64,000 nt of DNA from Auanema rhodensis (lineage: Eukaryota; Nematoda; Chromadorea; Rhabditida; Rhabditidae): NCBI GenBank assembly GCA_964057225.1, contig OZ059895.1, positions 6,324,001-6,388,000 of the forward strand. Reading direction: 5' to 3'. The position numbers and the translations under genes are program-made. A model generated the notes under the pieces. It was not told the DNA's origin. It worked only from the letters and a program-made list of their open reading frames with translations, and ran no database searches. This document shows positions 61,272 through 64,000 of this stretch, one piece after another. Position 1 is the first letter of the stretch; each line of letters opens with the position of its first letter.

Positions 61272-63822
61272 TTCGGACATGAAGAAATTAGAAAAACACA
61301 TTTTGAAAAATCAATGAAGTTTGCAAACTTTCTTTCTCTCTCTATCTCTCTCTCTCTGTGTTTTTATGTAATCTTTGCAAAAAGACCATGAAACTTCTTT
61401 AGTGTTTATATTGGCTTTATCATAGAGGTTTTACGTTAAGGAAATTTTTTTTTCATAGTTTCTCTTTGTTGTTTGCCGTCACCAGTACATATCTGACGTA
61501 TTTAGCAATATGCTACAACGTGTATGTATTTGGAGACCCAACAATCCATTCCAATCGTACAGTATTAAGCAGCATCCAACTCAATATATTGAATTAGAAG
61601 ATAAAGTGAGAAGAAGAAACAGCAGGAACAGCAGGAACAGCAGGAGTAGCAAGAGTAGCAGCAGAAGCAGCCAGATCAGTGGCAAAAGTGATGTGAGAAG
61701 AGCAAAAAATCATTTTTTTTACAAAAAAAAAGGAACTTTCCCCTCATTCAATGCTTATCTCGTTATCAGTATTTGCTACATCTTGTCTTTTGTTTAATTC
61801 AAGTGTAATCTTCGTACAGCACAATGTGATCAGCAAACATTCTGTTTGGAATCTCTTCATTTTATCTACTATTTTCATTATAAAATCACTAAACTCAAGT
61901 AAAAAGAGTTATCTCTTCCTATCTTAAGAAATATGATATGATGGTCATGATATTATGCATGAATAAGGGTATTAAGATCTCTATCTGATTATTTGCATTT
62001 AAAAAATTAATAATAAAGAATATTATATGAAGAACATATAGTTGATAAATCAAAAACGTTATGATGATTCATCTATTGTCTCATACAATCATCTTAACAA
62101 CTATAGATTTTATAAATGTTATAACATTTTATATGACAACCTGACTATAATATGTCAAATATGTAAATAAATGGATAACCTATGCAATAAACTTTTTCGA
62201 ATTATTTATGTGAAATTTCAAGTTTTTAGATGAAAAAATAAGGTTTGTTATGCGTGATCATTACAAAGTGGTTATCGGTATAAGTATGTGTAGTTCTTCA
62301 AATTATATATTTAATCCTTAATATCTATCTTTCATTAAAATTTGTTTTCAACTCTTCTTTCATGATACTACTGGTCTATAGTTTCGGAATTAACTATCAG
62401 TTTATATAGGATGAGATCAAGTTTGACTCTTTCTCAACAACTAACCCCTAACTTCTACTCTCTTTCATCATTCTGAATTCTAAAACAGATGATAATGATA
62501 CGAGCACGTTTAATTTTTTTATAATCGTTCTACATATCGTCATTGCTAAAACACAAAAGCCTTCTCTATTCATTTCTAATGAAACTGCTTAAATTGATGT
62601 TGTAGTTTGCAGCCAAAAAAAAGGAAGAGTAGAAGAAAAAGTTTGGATATTTCTGTTCAAATGCAGCAGAATGTGTTTGTCTACATCAACAACGATAAGG
62701 TTTCCTTCCTTTTCGATACATTTGTAATTTAAATTTTTGGCTTGTTTCTGTACTTCAACCTACACCTATTCAGTAAGTACAGATATGGTTGGTTTGCAAC
62801 CTAACTGAAGGTAGTGAAGAGGAAAAGGGTGAAACGAATAAAAGCTACTTCGACTGCTTTGAAAGAAACATATAACAAACGAATAAAAAGCCATGAAATC
62901 ATACCATTTCTCATTTTCAATAAAATAATTGAAAGAAATCATCGAAGATTCTATGGAAATGTTCATACATTCGTCCCCCCTTCACCCCTTCTATGGGTTT
63001 CACTGGTTAAGACAATAGATGTAGATAAAGTTACAACGTAAAGTCATAAGCATTATATGTTTTCCACTCTCTCTCCCTACAAACTTATTGTTTAATTAAC
63101 ATATATATTACTGTAATTAGTAGAAAAACTTCAATTTAAAATTGATTAATACATGGATGGACAGGCCATTCTTTGTATATAAAAGTTGTGAAACAGATGA
63201 GCAGATGTGAAAAAAAAATTGGATCAACTAACAATGAATGAATATTGATCAGATATTGAAAATACAGAAAAACAATTGCATAATTGTGTTTCTGATAGTA
63301 GAAATTGAGCTGACCCCTTCATTACTATGAAGCTCAATGAGCAATTTTCGGAGCTTTTTTTTGCTGCTTCTTCAACCAAGAAAAACAAACTAAATTTGAA
63401 CTTGAGACTGATTTTTGACTCTTGTCTCATATACACCTCAGAAAACATAGAAATGAAAAAGAATTGCTACTCCATATTGTGGCTATTTACACTTTTAATT
63501 TTCTTAAATTAAATAGTACAATGTATTAGTTTTATGCTTCAAATAACTAATGACAATGAGAAATATGGAAAAAGAGAAAGAATATTCTAGAAAAGAAATC
63601 AATAAGAGAATAGTAACTAATTACTTTGAATTAGGGAAAAATATGTAAATTCTTTTTGTAATTTTTATAAATTTCTATGAATTCTTCAGGTTAGCAATAA
63701 CATGCACCCCTTTCGTCTATTGTCAGGCATAAATTTCTGATAAACTTTTTTACAATCTGTATATCATGATGAGAAGGAAATTAACACCAAACGACATACT
63801 GCGAGAACACAGAGGCAAAAGG

Positions 63823-63844
63823 GGAGAGAGAGAGAGAGAGAGAG
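63823..63844 (+). repeat. Short GA microsatellite
   Basis: Eleven GA units. Confidence 0.9.
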
Positions 63845-64000
63845 ATAATAGATTGTCTTAACTTGAACTTTATTGTCCTTTGAGCATTAACTGCAATCCC
63901 CAGAGTGGGGCCATCAGAATTATTTCATGATTCAAATTCATAATATCATGATACTAATTCGTATCTCTTTTCGATATCGTAAGTCAAACTATAGCCATAT

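Larger units (their letters stand above)
55441..64000. other. Gene-poor region upstream of gcy-28
   Basis: About 8.6 kb without a supportable gene. The gcy-28 promoter and 5' UTR must lie at the left end; a purine-rich stretch (about 55555-55705) is probably in the 5' UTR. A short acidic open frame occurs at about 57545-57631 (MLQRKGIVKVEEDEEEEDAE). An Arg/Ser-repeat frame starting at an ATG at 61510 covers a tandem AGCAGGAAC motif. Neither shows splice partners. Much of the rest is AT-rich or simple repeat. It could include distal promoters or alternative first exons of gcy-28. Confidence 0.45.

Noticed and set aside
61510-61797. Arg-Ser repeat frame resembling an SR protein
   Set aside because: The repeat comes from a tandem 9-mer; the flanking residues are low-complexity and there are no splice partners. 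Kept only as a note under the intergenic entry.

Overview
This is a eukaryotic window of about 33% GC, almost certainly from a nematode. Genes are cut by many 35-60 bp introns with GT..(T)TTTCAG or TTTTAG borders. The predicted MEK and RAB-10 proteins look very close to their Caenorhabditis orthologues. Several same-strand genes lie only 130-250 bp apart, and an acceptor-like TTTCAG sits just before many start codons, as expected for trans-spliced nematode operons. I cannot name the species. It is probably a chromadorean, and this is inference from remembered sequences, not a search.

The left 35 kb is gene-dense. Minus-strand genes at the left edge are a mitochondrial trifunctional protein alpha subunit (cut by the window edge), a cornichon cargo receptor and a protein with six tandem THAP-like C2CH modules. 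Divergent from the last, on the plus strand, are an ALC1/CHD1L-type SNF2 ATPase and, 243 bp further on, a separate gene with the ALC1-type macro domain plus a BRCT-like tail. ALC1, a single protein in vertebrates, appears split into two neighbouring genes here. A tight minus-strand run follows, read as NDUFS5, DET1, an atypical Ras-like GTPase and a small basic protein, with gaps of 178, 137 and 147 bp; this looks like an operon. A 54-codon single-membrane-span micropeptide gene diverges from it, and a MEK-2 gene follows.

After 3 kb of AT-rich intergenic DNA come a secreted Cys/His-rich protein, a rab-10 gene and a secreted MAM-like protein. The 2.4 kb first intron of the MAM-like gene holds a complete antisense gene for a GIY-YIG nuclease of the ANKLE1/LEM-3 type and a 350 bp foldback repeat. 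A tRNA-Asp(GTC) gene and a GC-rich 16 bp minisatellite follow.

From 39.4 to 55.4 kb lies one large minus-strand gene for a receptor guanylate cyclase of the GCY-28/natriuretic-peptide-receptor type. It has a 6.2 kb first intron and four consecutive phase-0 exons between the membrane span and the kinase homology domain. The last 8.5 kb shows no convincing gene. The right half is rich in GA/CT, GATA, CAT and GAC/GTC simple repeats. Exon joins were made by eye, so internal boundaries are approximate; outer CDS limits are the start and stop codons I traced.
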